A DNA stretch of 64,000 bases from Papaver somniferum (taxonomy: Eukaryota; Streptophyta; Magnoliopsida; Ranunculales; Papaveraceae): NCBI RefSeq assembly GCF_003573695.1, contig NW_020621936.1, positions 3,286,001 through 3,350,000 on the forward strand, given 5' to 3'. Positions 11,528 through 23,052 of the stretch are shown in pieces. The first letter of the stretch is position 1, and every line of letters starts with the position of its first letter. Both the position numbers and the translations under genes were made by a program. The notes beneath the pieces were generated by a model. That model saw nothing but the letters and a program-made list of their open reading frames with translations. It did not search any database and was not told the DNA's origin.

Positions 11528-13049
11528 TGATAGACGCATTTTCGTGTCTAATTTGTCCTCAATGTTAAGTATTATTAGTACTTGTTTTTGTCCTTATTAT
11601 AGTGTTTTGTGTGTTTTTAGGTATTTTTTGGAAACAAACATTTTTGGAAAAATCAACTCGAAAAGTTGCCCGGGGCACCCTTGAAGGGCAATTGTTATTC
11701 GGACTCTCACTATCGGTTAAGGGGCACCTCAGTGGACACCTGCTATTCGCACCCCAGTTCAGGATAGGGGGACACCCTTTCTTCTTCGTTTGAAAACTGT
11801 TTTTTTTGGTGGGAAATGAAATTCTCAACTGGCAGAAGTTTGATCACAAAAATGAAGGGGTTACGGGTCGATTCAATGGCTGAAATTTGATAGAGAGATG
11901 TGATATAGGTTAAGGAACACATTTTGGGCAGTGGGTTCGATCGGAATTGACTGGAAAACGCGTGATGATTCACACACCCAAAACAAAGCACGTGTACTGT
12001 AACACGAGCAAAATTGAAGTTCTTGTGTGCATGGAGGAGTTCTACTAGCGTTGGAAGAGTTCTGAGACGTGGAGAAGGCTAACTAGAGCGTGCAGGATCA
12101 AATCTAACGCGTGCATGGGATTAAAAATGGAAATTATCGTTATTATGGGCAGCAAGGAATATTTGGATTAAATGGAGAATATACGCAATAAATGAGGGGA
12201 TTTTTGGTCCTGAAACACTATAAATACAAGGAAAAACAGTTTGGGAAATGTTAGCACGGGATTGGGAGAGATTTAGAGCCGAGAGAATCACCAGAAGAGT
12301 CGACAGAGAAAAAGTTCTGCTGCTGTCAAAGGAAGAACACGAAGAACATTGTACAATCCAGGAAAGTCGTTGATTAGTGTCGCATATTTGCGACAATTCT
12401 CAGTTCCTTTCCCGCGACGAGCTTACAGCACTTCTGAAGTGCCGTTCTTCCCTACGCTTCCTGTGTGTCGCAAAGGACAGTCTTAAAACGATTTCTTTTT
12501 ATTTCATCATTTGTACTCAACTTTTGAGCATTAATAAAATCTTTTGAGTGTTTTTCCAACATGATGAGAGGCTAAATTCTTGGTGATTGAGGAAATGGAG
12601 GATCTATTCACTCATGTTTGATTGGTAATATTTTTATTTATAATTTCTTTAATTATTTACTTTATTTAATTCACTTGGATAAATATAAAAAAAAGGATAA
12701 AATGGTTTTCTTAATTAGTTGTGAATCAGTTTGATGTTTTATGCTTAGAATAATTCTTTGATAAATCATGCTTAAGGATTACAACTTAATATTTGGACAC
12801 CTTTTAAATTAAAAAGTGATTTAATAAAAAAAAGAGCTTAATAATAATTTCTGAAATATTATTTATAACCAATCAACTTGAAGTGGTAGTGAATCCTGAG
12901 CCTTAATCCTTCTAAAATCTTGACATTACTATCAAAAAATTAATTTCCTTCATTTATTTATTTATTTAAATCTAAAAAAAAGTTACCTTCACAAGTTCGA
13001 AAAGAACCAGTTTTCACCACTATCTACAACAACATTTGAAAATACATCA
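11528..13049 (+). repeat. 3' LTR of element A
   Basis: 1522 bp, TG...CA, with TATAAATA at 12219-12226. Partner of 4454-5976. Followed directly by the TSD copy CAAGC and the resumed copia RT sequence. Confidence 0.92.
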
Positions 13050-13054
13050 CAAGC

Positions 13055-14534
13055 ATGTAGAGAAGAAATTATTTCAATCAACAGAAACAAGACTTGGTTT
13101 CTAGTTGATAAGCCAGGTGGGGTAAAAGTGATTGGTCTTAAGTGGATCTTCAAAATAAAACGGAATGCTGATGGTACTGTCAACAAATATAAGGCAAGAC
13201 TTGTAGCTAAGGGATACGTTCAAGAATCAGGCATAGACTTTGATGAAGTTTTCGCACCAGTTGTTAGACTAGAGACAATTCGTCTCTTAATAGCAGAAGC
13301 AGCATCAAACTCATGGGAAATTCACCACTTAGACGTTAAGACATCATTCTTACATGGTGAATTGCGAGAAGATGTGTATGTTGAACAACCAGAAGGTTTT
13401 GAAGTAAAAGGACAAGAGCATAAGGTTTATAAGTTATCAAAAGCTCTATATGGTCTAAGACAAGCTCCTCGAGCCTGGAATACAAAGTTAGATCAAATCT
13501 TTAGAGAAATCAGATTTGTTAAGTGCTCTAAAGAAACATCAGTATACAGAAGACAAGAAAAGGGAACGCTTCTTGTGATTGCAGTCTATGTAGATGATCT
13601 ATTTTTGACTGGCAACTCCCTTAAGGTGATTAATGAGTTCAAGAGAGAAATGTCATCAAAGTTTGAGATGTCAGACCTCGGAAAACTCACTTATTACCTT
13701 GGCATAGAAGTCCATCAAGGAGTAGATGGGATTCAGATTAAACAAGAAGCTTATGCAAGGAGAATTCTGAAAGAAGCAGGACTTGAAACTTGTAATCCAA
13801 CTAAGATACCAATGGAGTTTGGACTTAAAGTTTCAAAGGCACAAGAAGAAGCTGAGATTGATCCATCGAGTTATAGAAGAAATGTTGGATGCCTTAGATA
13901 GTTGTTACACACAAGACCAGACTTGGCTTTCTCTGTGGGAGTAGCAAGCCGTTATATGCAGAGTCCACGCAAGTCTCATGGTGATGTAATAAAGCAGATA
14001 TTGAGATATCTAAGAGGAACAATCAGCTGTGGATTGAAGTATGGTCGAGGAGGATCAAAAGGAATTGTTGGGTATAGTGACAGCAGTCATAATATTGACC
14101 AAGATGATGGAAAAAGTACAACTGGTCATATATTTTATCTAGGAGAAGCACCTATTACATGGTGTTCACAGAAGCAAGACACTGTAGCCCTCTCATCCTG
14201 TGAAGCTGAGTTTATGGCTGCAACAGAAGCAGCTAAACAATCAATATGGCTTCAAGAACTGTTGGGTGAAATCAAAGGAAGAGAACCTGAAAAAGTTCTC
14301 ATCAAGATTGATAATAAGTCTGAAATTGCACTCACTAAAAATCCAGTGTTTCATGGGAAGACGAAACACATTCACAAAAGGTATCATTTCATACGAGAAT
14401 GCATCGAGAAGGAGGTCATTAACGTAGAACACATACCTGGAACTGAGCAGAAAGCAGATATATTGACAAATGCATTAGCTCGGATCAAGTTTGAAGAAAT
14501 GAGACAACTGATTGTAGTACAAGATATGTCATGA
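13055..14534 (+). pseudogene. Copia reverse transcriptase and RNase H (resumed after element A)
   Basis: From just after the TSD the frame reads ACREEI, NKTWFLVDKP, GLKWIFKIKRNADG, YKARLVAKGY, DFDEVFAPV, then the RT catalytic box YVDDLFLTG (near 13586) and DLGKLTYYLGIEV. This is the Ty1/copia RVT_2 domain. A TAG at 13899-13901 interrupts the motif normally reading LRYLLHTRPDLAF. RNase H follows intact (KSTTGHIFYLG, TVALSSCEAEFMAATEA, ENV-like tail GTEQKADILT). The domain order RT then RNase H at the 3' end fits copia with integrase upstream, here deleted. The 3' LTR starts 27 bp after the stop. Confidence 0.88.
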
Positions 14535-14560
14535 GTAAGGTTGAAGCTTAACGGGGAGAA

Positions 14561-14839
14561 TGTTGGTTAAACTTCAACACAGAAGTCACTAACAAGCTGG
14601 TTAGGACAAGATTAAGAAATTGATGTAAACCTAAGAGAATTAGAACTCAACTAGTTCTAAGAAAAGGGAATACATGTAGTAAGGAAATATGATTAGAAAA
14701 GGAAGTTCTAGTTCTATACATATGATCACCAAAGTTGTGGTTTGATCATATGAGCAAGATTAGAGCTTGTGAGAGATTTTCTAAACATTAATAAAGAGAG
14801 TTGTCTTTATATAAGCTAAGTTTCATCTTTCAGTTGTCA
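14561..14839 (+). repeat. 3' LTR of the copia element
   Basis: Preceded by the polypurine tract AACGGGGAGAA. Begins TGTTGGTTAAACTTCAACAC and ends TTGTCA. It is 279 bp and retains the about 43-bp stretch missing from the 5' LTR. Host intron sequence of 62 bp follows before GH3 exon 2. Confidence 0.85.
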
Positions 14840-17219
14840 TTAAATACAACTTCAATATTTTCTAAAAATGATTCATTTTATGATTTTATTTTTTAAATTC
14901 GGCCATTGGAATAGAAGCCAGAGCTTTATACAATGCAGGGCAAGCAACAGGAATGACATTTTGGGCACCAAATATAAACATATTTAGAGACCCAAGATGG
15001 GGAAGAGGACAAGAAACACCTGGTGAAGATCGTAAATACGCAGTTTCTTATGTCAGAGGAATTCAAGGTGATTCTTTTGAAGGTGGGAGAATTAATAAAC
15101 ATATTCTCCAGGCTTCAGCTTGTTGTAAACATTTCACTGCTTATGATTTGGATAACTGGAATGGCTCCACACGTTACAACTTCGATGCACATGTGAGTTA
15201 AAAGCCTTCTTTGAATCCAAAAATTGAGACTTATTACTGTTATTCATATTCTCATGCATATATCTCAGGTTTCTTTGCAAGATTTGGCAGATACTTATCA
15301 ACCACCATTTGAAAGCTGCGTCAAAGAAGGCAAGGCAAGCGGAGTAATGTGTGCATACAATCGTGTCAATGGAGTTCCAAGCTGTGCAGATTTCAATTTT
15401 TTATCTAACACCATTAGAGGAAAATGGGGTTTCAATGGGTAAGAAGAATTTATTTTGACTACTAAAGACCAACCACTTGAGTTTCAAACTCGACGGCACC
15501 ATGTTCCTGGTTGGGAACAAATAATAATTCAGTTTACTAGGATCCATAAGGACTTGTTGATATCACCCCCGACGACTTAATTACGTACTGCTTTAATGTT
15601 AACAGGTATATTACATCAGACAGTGATTCAGTTTCTACCATCTATACTAATCAAAGTTACTCCAGAACACCAGAAGAACTTGTTGGTGAGGTTCTTAGAG
15701 CTGGTATGGATGTAAATTGTGCAGCTTGTGGGGAAGAATATTGCGATTCATTCTTACAAGCACACACAAGATCAGCAATTAATCAGAAAAACGTATCAGA
15801 AGTTGACATAAACAGGGCCCTCTCTAATCTCTTCACAACCAGAATGAGATTAGGCTTGTTTAATGGCAACCCAGTCCAACAGCAATTTGGCGATATCGGT
15901 CCAAGCCATGTCTGCTCAGCAAACCATCAGACTTTAGCCCTTGAAGCTGCCAGGGATGGCATTGTTCTTTTAAAGAACTCAGACAAACTTCTACCTTTAT
16001 CAAAAAGTGCAACACAAACTGTCGCTGTAATCGGTCCAAATGCTAACAATGTACAAACACTTACGGGAAATTACAACGGACCTCCATGTAAATCTGTTAC
16101 ACCAGTAGAAGCATTGAAGAGTTATGTCAGGGATACACTTTATCACCCCGGCTGCGATGCAGTCCCTTGTAATTCTTTGGCTATGAATGAAGCAGTTGAA
16201 TTGGAAAAATCCGTAGACTATGTTATAATGATCATGGGTTTGGATCAAACACAAGAAAGGGAAGAGTTTGATCGAATTGACTTGGTACTACCGGGAAAGC
16301 AACAGCATCTCATTTCTAGAGTTGCAAAGGCAGCAAAGAAACCGGTAATCTTAGTGCTTCTCAGTGGAGGCCCAATTGACATTTCTTTTGCAAAGGATGA
16401 TCATAACGTTGGAAGTATCATTTGGGCGGGTTATCCTGGTGAAGCTGGAGGAATTGCTTTGGCTGAGATAATATTCGGGGACCATAACCCAGGTAAGCCT
16501 CCCTGAACGTGCTTTTATTTCAAATCTTTTTATAGTGTATTCTCCTAATTCTTGTGGGACTCTTCTCTGCACTACAATGGTGTGAATGTGTCCTTAATAT
16601 TGTTTATATTCAATTTGCAGGGGGGAGATTACGGATGACTTGGTACCCCACAAGAATTCACTAAAATCCCAATGACAGATATGCGGATGCGAGCCGATTC
16701 TGCAACGGGGTATCCTGGACGGACATACCGATTCTACAAAGCAAGAAAAGTGTTTGATTTCGGTTATGGTCTCAGCTACTCAACCTACTTATATGAGTTT
16801 GTTAATGTTAATCGAAAAACAATCTACTTAAATCGATTCACTAACATTTTAGCACTCAATGACAAAACTTCTACTAATTTCTTGTCCATCTCCGAGATTG
16901 GAACTGATTACTGTGAGAAGATAAAGTTCTCCGTAACTATTGGAGTCAAAATTCTGGAATAATGTCAGGAAAACATCCGGTTTTGCTCTTTGTTAGACAG
17001 ACGCAGATTAAAGTTGGGAGTCCAATTGTTCAATTCATAGGGTTTCAAACAGTGAAAACGGATGCAGGAGAAAGAACTGAAGTTGAATTTGTTGTGAGCC
17101 CTTGTGAGAACATCTTAGTAAAGCTGATGAAAATGGTCTGATGGTGATAGAAGAAGGTTCTTATTTGCTGGCTGTCGGAGAAACAGAACACGAAATCTCA
17201 ATCATCTTCAAAACAATAT

Positions 17220-17401
17220 TGGGTAGAAATCACATCTACCGGGGCTGGAATCCCGTGGGATTTCTCGGTAGAGAGAACTTCAGTGGGACCCATGGTGAGT
17301 AATGTCCACCCTTGCGGTTCTCCAGGGCCCATGGAGCTGTCTCTCACGAGATTTTTTCCGGGATAAAGTCCCGGTCAACGTAGCATCACTGGGTAGAAAT
17401 A
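17220..17401. mobile_element. Short TIR element (MULE-type MITE candidate) at the GH3 pseudogene 3' end
   Basis: An 11-bp direct repeat TGGGTAGAAAT occurs at 17220-17230 and 17391-17401 and brackets 160 bp. The inner ends show an imperfect inverted match (ACCGGGGCTGGAATCCCG at left against ACCGGGACTTTATCCCGG in the complement of the right). A target-site duplication of about 9-11 bp suits Mutator-like MITEs. The left repeat contains the TAG that ends the GH3 frame, so the original GH3 terminus may have been altered. Confidence 0.45.
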
Positions 17402-17970
17402 TCCTCAAATGACATGTAGCATTTACTAGGTCAAGCTAAGATTATCAAATCAAATGAGCATCAAGTTCGGTTTCATCGTATTTTACATCTCTTGTTAGTG
17501 TTAGATAACGACATACATAAGAGAACTAATATGTGCAAATAACGACGTAACGACATTGATTTGGCCTTGACACAAATAACATTTTGATGTTTAGTGTGTA
17601 TAGTAAAATATATTCCGATAAATAAATTACATAGTAAAATCAATTCATATATAAACCATCGGAAAACCAACAACGCAACTTTTTTTGGTGGATTTATCGT
17701 TCTATAATACTCCATTACAGCTACAGAGCTACTTGACAATACTCGTTAAGAGTTACATTTGAGTATTCTCATAAGTTGTTATCACTACGGGTCTTCAACA
17801 ACAAAGGTGTTGAATGAATAACCATAGAACATTTTGAAGTACGAAGAATTCGAGACGATGTTGAAGAACTAAGGAAATCAAGCATAGTTGATTTTGAGCC
17901 GAAAGATTATCTTAATTTTGAGTCTATATTATTGAATAGTTTTGTCACTAAAATTGACAAAGGGGGATAT
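17402..17970 (+). mobile_element. 3' internal remnant of a SIRE-like copia element
   Basis: No open frame survives. The end reads ATTGACAAAGGGGGATAT directly before TGTTAGAGCA, the polypurine-tract and LTR junction seen in SIRE/Maximus-type copia elements. The upstream boundary and any 5' LTR are not visible. Confidence 0.45.
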
Positions 17971-20079
17971 TGTTAGAGCACCCCTCGGTTGAAATTGGTA
18001 GGTGAATATCAGGCATCCCATCGAAGACCGAAGAAACGACGAAGACATTTGGAGAGCTTCTTTAACAAGTTATGTGAAGACTAAACCATTCTATTTACCC
18101 ACAAACTTTACCAATTTATATATTTGAGACTATGTTGTATGACTTCTAGTATTTTTATTGCAAAGAAATTTTTTTGATTCAATCTAGTCTTGTTAAACAT
18201 CTCGAAATATGATTCAAGCAATGGATGTTCATTGGTTCTTTTGAAACTTAGTTTGAAACAATTTATTGTTCAAGAACTAATATTTTGGATCATTTGAAAA
18301 TTTCTTAAGCAATGATTTTATCATTTGGGAAGTTTTAAATTAAAGAGAAAAATTCAGAACTTCTGTAATTTATGCTCAGGTTAGGTTGGCAAATCATCTC
18401 GCAAACCCTAGATCTCTGAGTTTCTGGAATATAGGATGGTTGGCGAACCAGTTCGCAACCTTAAGTTCACAATGGGAAAGTTCACCAACCCGGTTCACTA
18501 ACCGTGGTGATCTGAGTTGATGAAAGGCTCAATGGTTGGCGAACCCAGTTCACGAACCGTATCTCCCAGAGTTTACGAGTTTTTAACGGTTGGCTAACCC
18601 AGTTTACGAACCGTAACTCCCGGACTCACGGACCCTTTAACCAACGGTCCCGGTGTAGATTTTTAAAAAAAATAAAAATATGTTTAGCATTGCTGACTCT
18701 CATAAACACCTCTAAGATATCTTTGATCCCTGTTCACCAGGTTCTACCAATAGTAGAATGGCAGCTAAAACACTTTGTGTATGTGCATCAAGATTAATTC
18801 TTAAGTGTTTAAATGCACACGATATTGCTTAATAGTTTCTAAAGGCATACTTTCCAAAGAACTATTATTATACACGGTTCACGACAAGGACCAGTGTGTA
18901 TATTCTATTATGTGATTTCGGGACTAACTTCTCACATACATTACTTGAAACCCTAATTAGAGTTTTATCTAAACAGAGAAAGTGTTTGCTTAGATCTCAA
19001 GTTATCTTAGCTTGAATTTTTTTTTTTTAAAAACCCAGTCTTCAACATTTATAAATAAAGATGCTCTTTGAACTACGAAATTCAATCCCTAACGCTTTGT
19101 GTCCTAGTTGATTGTTAGAGTCGTCCTCTATTGACCTAGGTGTCCTCTGAGAAACATAATTAATTCTATGACTTAAATTCTTCACTTGAGGATTCGTGAA
19201 GCCAAATCAAACTATATTTACCTTGATATTTCATGTATCCTGATTTTGCTTTTCTGTTATCAAGGTTCTCGTAATATCTTTCAGGTAAGATAAATAGAAA
19301 TGACAAAGTTCTCTTTGCCTCAGACTTTGTGATTACTCAATATAGATATCTAAAAACTATTCTTAATTGATTAGTTCAAGATTGTTCTTGATAGGTAGTT
19401 AAGAATTCAGAATTCTCATCTAACTAAGTGTAAGTGTTCCGGATTTCTGAAGCTTGCAAGATTTATCTAAAAAAAAAAAGATTTCCAAGCCTTGATCTTT
19501 GATCAAAAAGGAAATAAAATAGGCTTATCTGCTAGAGGAATATTAGTATCAAAAGTCTTCACTTAGGTTGAAGCAACCCTTAGGATGTAAAGGACGCCAG
19601 CTAAGGGAATCAATTGCGTAGAGCCTTGCGAGGTTCAAGAGACGTAAGGAGCATGATTGTGAAAAAATCACTTGGAGGGTGTGTTTGGTCTCAACTGCAT
19701 TTCGGTTCGAAGTTGATAATAGGCTAGTGTCTGTAGCGGCTTAATAAAGTTTGATGTTTAAATATGGGCGAGGTCCCATGGTTATTCCGTTATTGTTGTT
19801 TTCTCGTTAGAAAAACTTCTGGTTCCTTGTGTTTTTCCTTTTCCACATTATATTGTTTATCTTTATAATATGATTTACACAAGTACTACGTCTTCAATTC
19901 TAGTAGATATATACGTTTATATAATTAAGATCGTTTACGAGGCTCATTTCTTATAGAATTTGTATCTTAAAAGATAAACAACAAGTTTCATACTTGCCAG
20001 AACTCGATCAGAATATTTGGATACCACTAGATTGATCTTGGATATTGATTTTAAGATCGTCCAAGTACTCTTCTTAACA
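17971..20079 (+). repeat. SIRE-like copia LTR
   Basis: Starts TGTTAGAGCA after a polypurine tract and appears to end TTCTTAACA, giving TGTTA/TAACA terminal symmetry and a length near 2.1 kb. It contains a local array (about 18385-18640) of four variants of GGTTGGCGAACCCAGTTC and its partner ACGAACCG. A related LTR start occurs at 63041. No TSD match is found at the inner side, as expected for a 3' LTR. The end position is an inference from the terminal symmetry. Confidence 0.5.
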
Positions 20080-20181
20080 ATCAGGCCCACAGACTCCTTT
20101 GTCTAAAACTTTCTGATTGAGAAGAGATAAAGATATAAACTCTATATGCATATTATCAAGGATCATATATCAATTAATACA

Positions 20182-23052
20182 TCAATTATCTAGAGGTACT
20201 ACATCGAACTCATCATCATCATCGTCACCACTAGGTTGGTTGTTATTAAATCCATCTTGTTGTTCAATCTGTGCTTGAATCCTGTCAAATTCGATTTGAC
20301 ACAGATGTTTTTGCTGGGGGTTCATAATTGAAGTGTCAGCTTGAAGAATGTTATGCTTTTCATAGTAATTCACAATTTTTTCTTGACAAAGGCGATTTTT
20401 CTTACTCTCCATGTTTTGAAATTTCCTATCAACCGCTCTTTGCTTCTCGCCGGTCTTCTGATGTTCTATGAACTTCGCCATGTTAAATCCATCGGAGCTT
20501 CCACCTTCTTGAGCTGATTTTCTAGCAAGTCTTGCTCTGTTTCTTCCTAGAAGTTTTTTATTAGCATCATCATTATTGAGAACTGAGTTTACATTTGAGT
20601 TTCCTGGGGTATTTGGTGAAGAATTTGATGGACCTGCTGAAAATAATGAAGAATTTGGTGTTGAGAGAGAAGAATTGTATGGTGACCTTTCAGGTACTTG
20701 TTGATTAGCTGCTAACAACTTTCGAAAGTGAAATTTTTGTCATTTTTTCGCTGCCATTCTGTACGAACCTGTCTTTCAACATCATCATCCATAAGACTAC
20801 TCTCCATACCTCTCTTGGCTTGCATTATCAATGCAACATAAGAGGCGACTTTCATATTGATTACAATGAAGCGTTTTGACAACGCTTTTGCATCATCACG
20901 ACTATTGATGTTCATGGTTTGTCCTTCATATTTATGAAATATGTTATCCCACATGGTGTTACTGGTGTGAAAATGGGAAGCACACAAAACACTTGCAAGT
21001 ATACAAGGTCAAGATTTGTAATAAAAGGGTGAGTAGGGGTTTGTCCACAGGGAGAGGAGCATATAAGAAGTTTTCCTAGGCTAATAAGAGTGGCAATGCA
21101 CTAAGGCAGTGAGCAAAACATGTAAATGATATGAACCAAGGCTTGGAAAGTAAAGCAGCAAAGAAACAGCTAAGAGGAGCAGCAAATAACCAAGGCTTGG
21201 CAGCCAAGGGCAGGGTGAGGATTATGCACTGACTTCAGTGCACAAAAGCTACAAGGTGCAAGAAAATGAAAGGCAAGAAAAGTAACTGAAATACAAGCAC
21301 ACAGGACTGAAAATATAAGAGACTGAAAGGGAATTGGTGGGTAAGCCAAGGCTTATGATCCACCTTGTGTCCTAATCAAGTGACATGTTTCTAGGTTATG
21401 TTCATTCCTAAGCATACAACTAGAAATGAAAGAACACCAACTTGCTCACTAGTCTACCCCTAGCATTGGCTGTCTTTTGACAGTACAGCCAATCACAGGC
21501 TCTATGAGCATTGGCATCTCTCATTTGCACAATCAAAAACATACAGGGAAGAACTATCCTAGCTCATTTACACTTGACAGTGCACAAGGCTTCACTGAGC
21601 CTTGGCCTGAAGCTGATTAGCTCATGCTAACCATGTAGTGGCAACATGCATACACTAACATAGATAATTCATACATAACTAGCAATATATCAGATAATTC
21701 AACACATAAGCAACTTGCAACTGTTAACTGAGAAAAACACTGAAATTTGAAGTTCATAAAATTTTAGCAAATTCTCTACTGGCTAGTCCAGAGAGGTAAA
21801 TAGTGTCTTTCACACACTCCACACAACACCCATTTATACCCAATTACCCATTTAGGGTTTTCCCCCAATTTTCCCCCAAAATCAGTAGAACTAGGGTTTG
21901 GTGAAATTGATTTACCTACTGTTGATGAGATACTCGCTCCATCTCGTCGACCCAATCTTCTCCTGCTTCTTCTCGTTCTTCTCGAGCTCCAATTGATGCT
22001 TTAATCATCATTTATATCCCCAATTTCTCACCTAGGGTTTCAGGCAGAGAGATGAGAAATTGAGGTTATTAGTGATGCTAAAGAGATGGTACGTGATGGG
22101 TTTAGGTAGAATAGAGTTGGGGAGAAAATAGTGGAGTGATTTGGGGTGAGGTGGTGGTGATGGAGACGGACATGGTGGTGGTACGGGGTATGGTGGTTCT
22201 GCAGAGGGGGGTGATGGAGGAGATGGGTTCGATGGAGAAAGGGGAAGGGTGCGTTTGTTTGGGGTGTAGGTGCTCGGTCGCTAGGGTGTGAGGCGGGTCC
22301 ATCAAGAGGTGATGTTTCGTGAGATGGGCCGTGGGATGTGAAGCTGGTAGGTGGATCGGATGGTTCCTCCTGAAGAGGTTGGTAGCGACCGTCAGATTTT
22401 TTGATACAACGAAGTTAACGGCTCTAGATGGGGTTAGGTGTTGTAGTGTAAGGCGGAGATATCAAACGTTGATGAATAGCAAGGGAGCGACCGTTGGATT
22501 CAACTACCATCTAATCTGAAGGCTTGGAATTTCAGCGCTGTGGTGCTTGGCAGAGACTTCAGATTTTGATGCTCTATGAAGGAGCGACCGTCGGATGCTT
22601 CTGAGAACTGATCTGGTGGCTGAGAACGGAGGCGTTTTTGTGTGTAGAAAATGAGGTTGTGCGCACCATTCTTCGCGGCTTCCTTACGTGATTTCTCCCG
22701 GCTTTTCACTGCTTTTCTGCTCTTTTCGCTCCGCGACTCATCCAATCTTTATTTACTACCTAAAAAATGCAAAATTAAGTAAGAAAAATATTTATTCTTG
22801 AAAACAATGAAAATACAGAATATGGGATAAAATGTAGAATTAATGCATAAAAGATGAGTTAAATTGCCAACAAAAAGGGATAAATATATACATTATTTGG
22901 CACTCATCAGTTACCATGTTGTTGTGTACCATCGTGGGTAAAATAAACATAATTATGACAAATGCGTTCATCTTTTGTGATGTTGTATTTTCCACCCGGA
23001 CTCTGTTCCTCTTACCTTTTCCTTGATTTTTACTTTGAGATTGTGAATCCAT
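20182..23052 (-). pseudogene. Myb/SANT-like, NAM-associated-domain gene relic, split by a solo LTR
   Basis: On the minus strand the 5' part (23052-22910) starts MDSQSQSKNQGKGKRNRV; after a one-base shift it reads NITKDERICHNYVYFTHDGT, the trihelix/SANT-like start. It resumes beyond the solo LTR as TMWDNIFHKYEG to NDKNFTFESC (about 20962-20712). A further shift of a few bases, apparently lost W-K codons, leads to LLAANQQVPE and a 170-residue NAM-associated C-terminus (20712-20182: GRNRARLARKSA, EKIVNYYEKHNIL, acidic DDDDDEFD end). Relatives are annotated as GST T3-like or NAM-associated proteins, and some travel as the second gene of PIF/Harbinger transposons; I saw no such ends here. Two shifts plus the LTR make it non-functional. 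Confidence 0.7.
20963..22909 (-). mobile_element. Solo LTR (gypsy type), 1947 bp
   Basis: On the minus strand it begins TGATGAGTGCCAAATAATG, a start typical of plant Tat/Athila-group LTRs; the plus-strand left end is TGGTGTGAAAATGGG. A perfect 5-bp duplication GTTAC flanks it (20958-20962 and 22910-22914), interrupting the NAM-associated gene relic. No internal coding region is present, so the element was reduced by LTR-LTR recombination. It contains the motif GGGTTTGTCCACAGGGAG near 21040, also seen in diverged form in element D (62207-62225). Confidence 0.88.

Larger units (their letters stand above)
4454..13049 (+). mobile_element. Element A: Athila-type Ty3/gypsy retrotransposon, non-autonomous, nested in copia pol
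   Basis: Two LTRs of 1523 and 1522 bp (4454-5976 and 11528-13049) begin TGATAGACGC and end in CA. They are flanked by a perfect 5-bp duplication CAAGC (4449-4453 and 13050-13054). The PBS begins TGGCGCCG, as in tRNA-Asp-primed Athila-group elements. The polypurine tract AGTTTGGGGGT precedes the 3' LTR. Internal coding covers gag and a protease-like region, then the first residues of the RT region (PVIIASDL, ALEWTIADI), after which RT, RNase H and integrase are absent and replaced by a tail shared with element B. It inserted into the RT frame of the copia element, so it is younger than the copia insertion. Confidence 0.93.
2559..14839 (+). mobile_element. Ty1/copia retrotransposon in intron 1 of GH3 pseudogene 1 (non-autonomous)
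   Basis: LTRs starting TGTTGGTTAAACTTCAACA lie at 2559-2803 and 14561-14839, with an initiator-Met PBS (TGGTATCAGAGC) just inside the left one. The internal frames read gag, zinc knuckle and protease, then jump to the spacer before RT, RT and RNase H. The integrase core is missing at about 4165-4180, so the element cannot integrate its own cDNA. It also carries frameshifts and a stop in the RT/RNase H frame. Element A (4454-13049) is inserted in its pol region. AAATA occurs next to both outer ends (2553-2557 and 14842-14846) but is offset by one to two bases from the TG/CA ends, so the TSD is only probable. Same strand as the host gene. Confidence 0.9.
2142..17226 (+). pseudogene. GH3 beta-D-xylosidase-like pseudogene 1, retrotransposon-interrupted
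   Basis: Exons by comparison with the paralogue at 28541-36686: 2142-2531, 14902-15192, 15269-15438, 15606-16492 and 16621 to about 17226. It encodes a signal-like N-terminus, the GH3 N domain ([23 protein letters not shown]), the nucleophile region YITSDSDS and the C domain ([10 protein letters not shown]). Defects: the intron 1 acceptor reads CG instead of AG at 14900-14901; intron 1 carries a 12.3-kb nested retrotransposon; exon 2 lacks 12 bp (in frame); exon 4 has 21 bp extra near DVNC; an extra C near 16647 shifts the frame after TWYP; another shift lies near 16955 and a third near 17105. Paralogues of this family are secreted enzymes trimming xylose or arabinose residues from wall xylans. 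This copy can hardly make one. The final stop lies inside an inserted short TIR element. Confidence 0.88.

Noticed and set aside
17473..17739. 88-codon minus-strand frame
   Set aside because: No family resemblance and lies in the decayed copia internal region.
22102..22745. Short frames on both strands (66-81 codons)
   Set aside because: Inside the solo LTR; TGG-rich low complexity, no domain.
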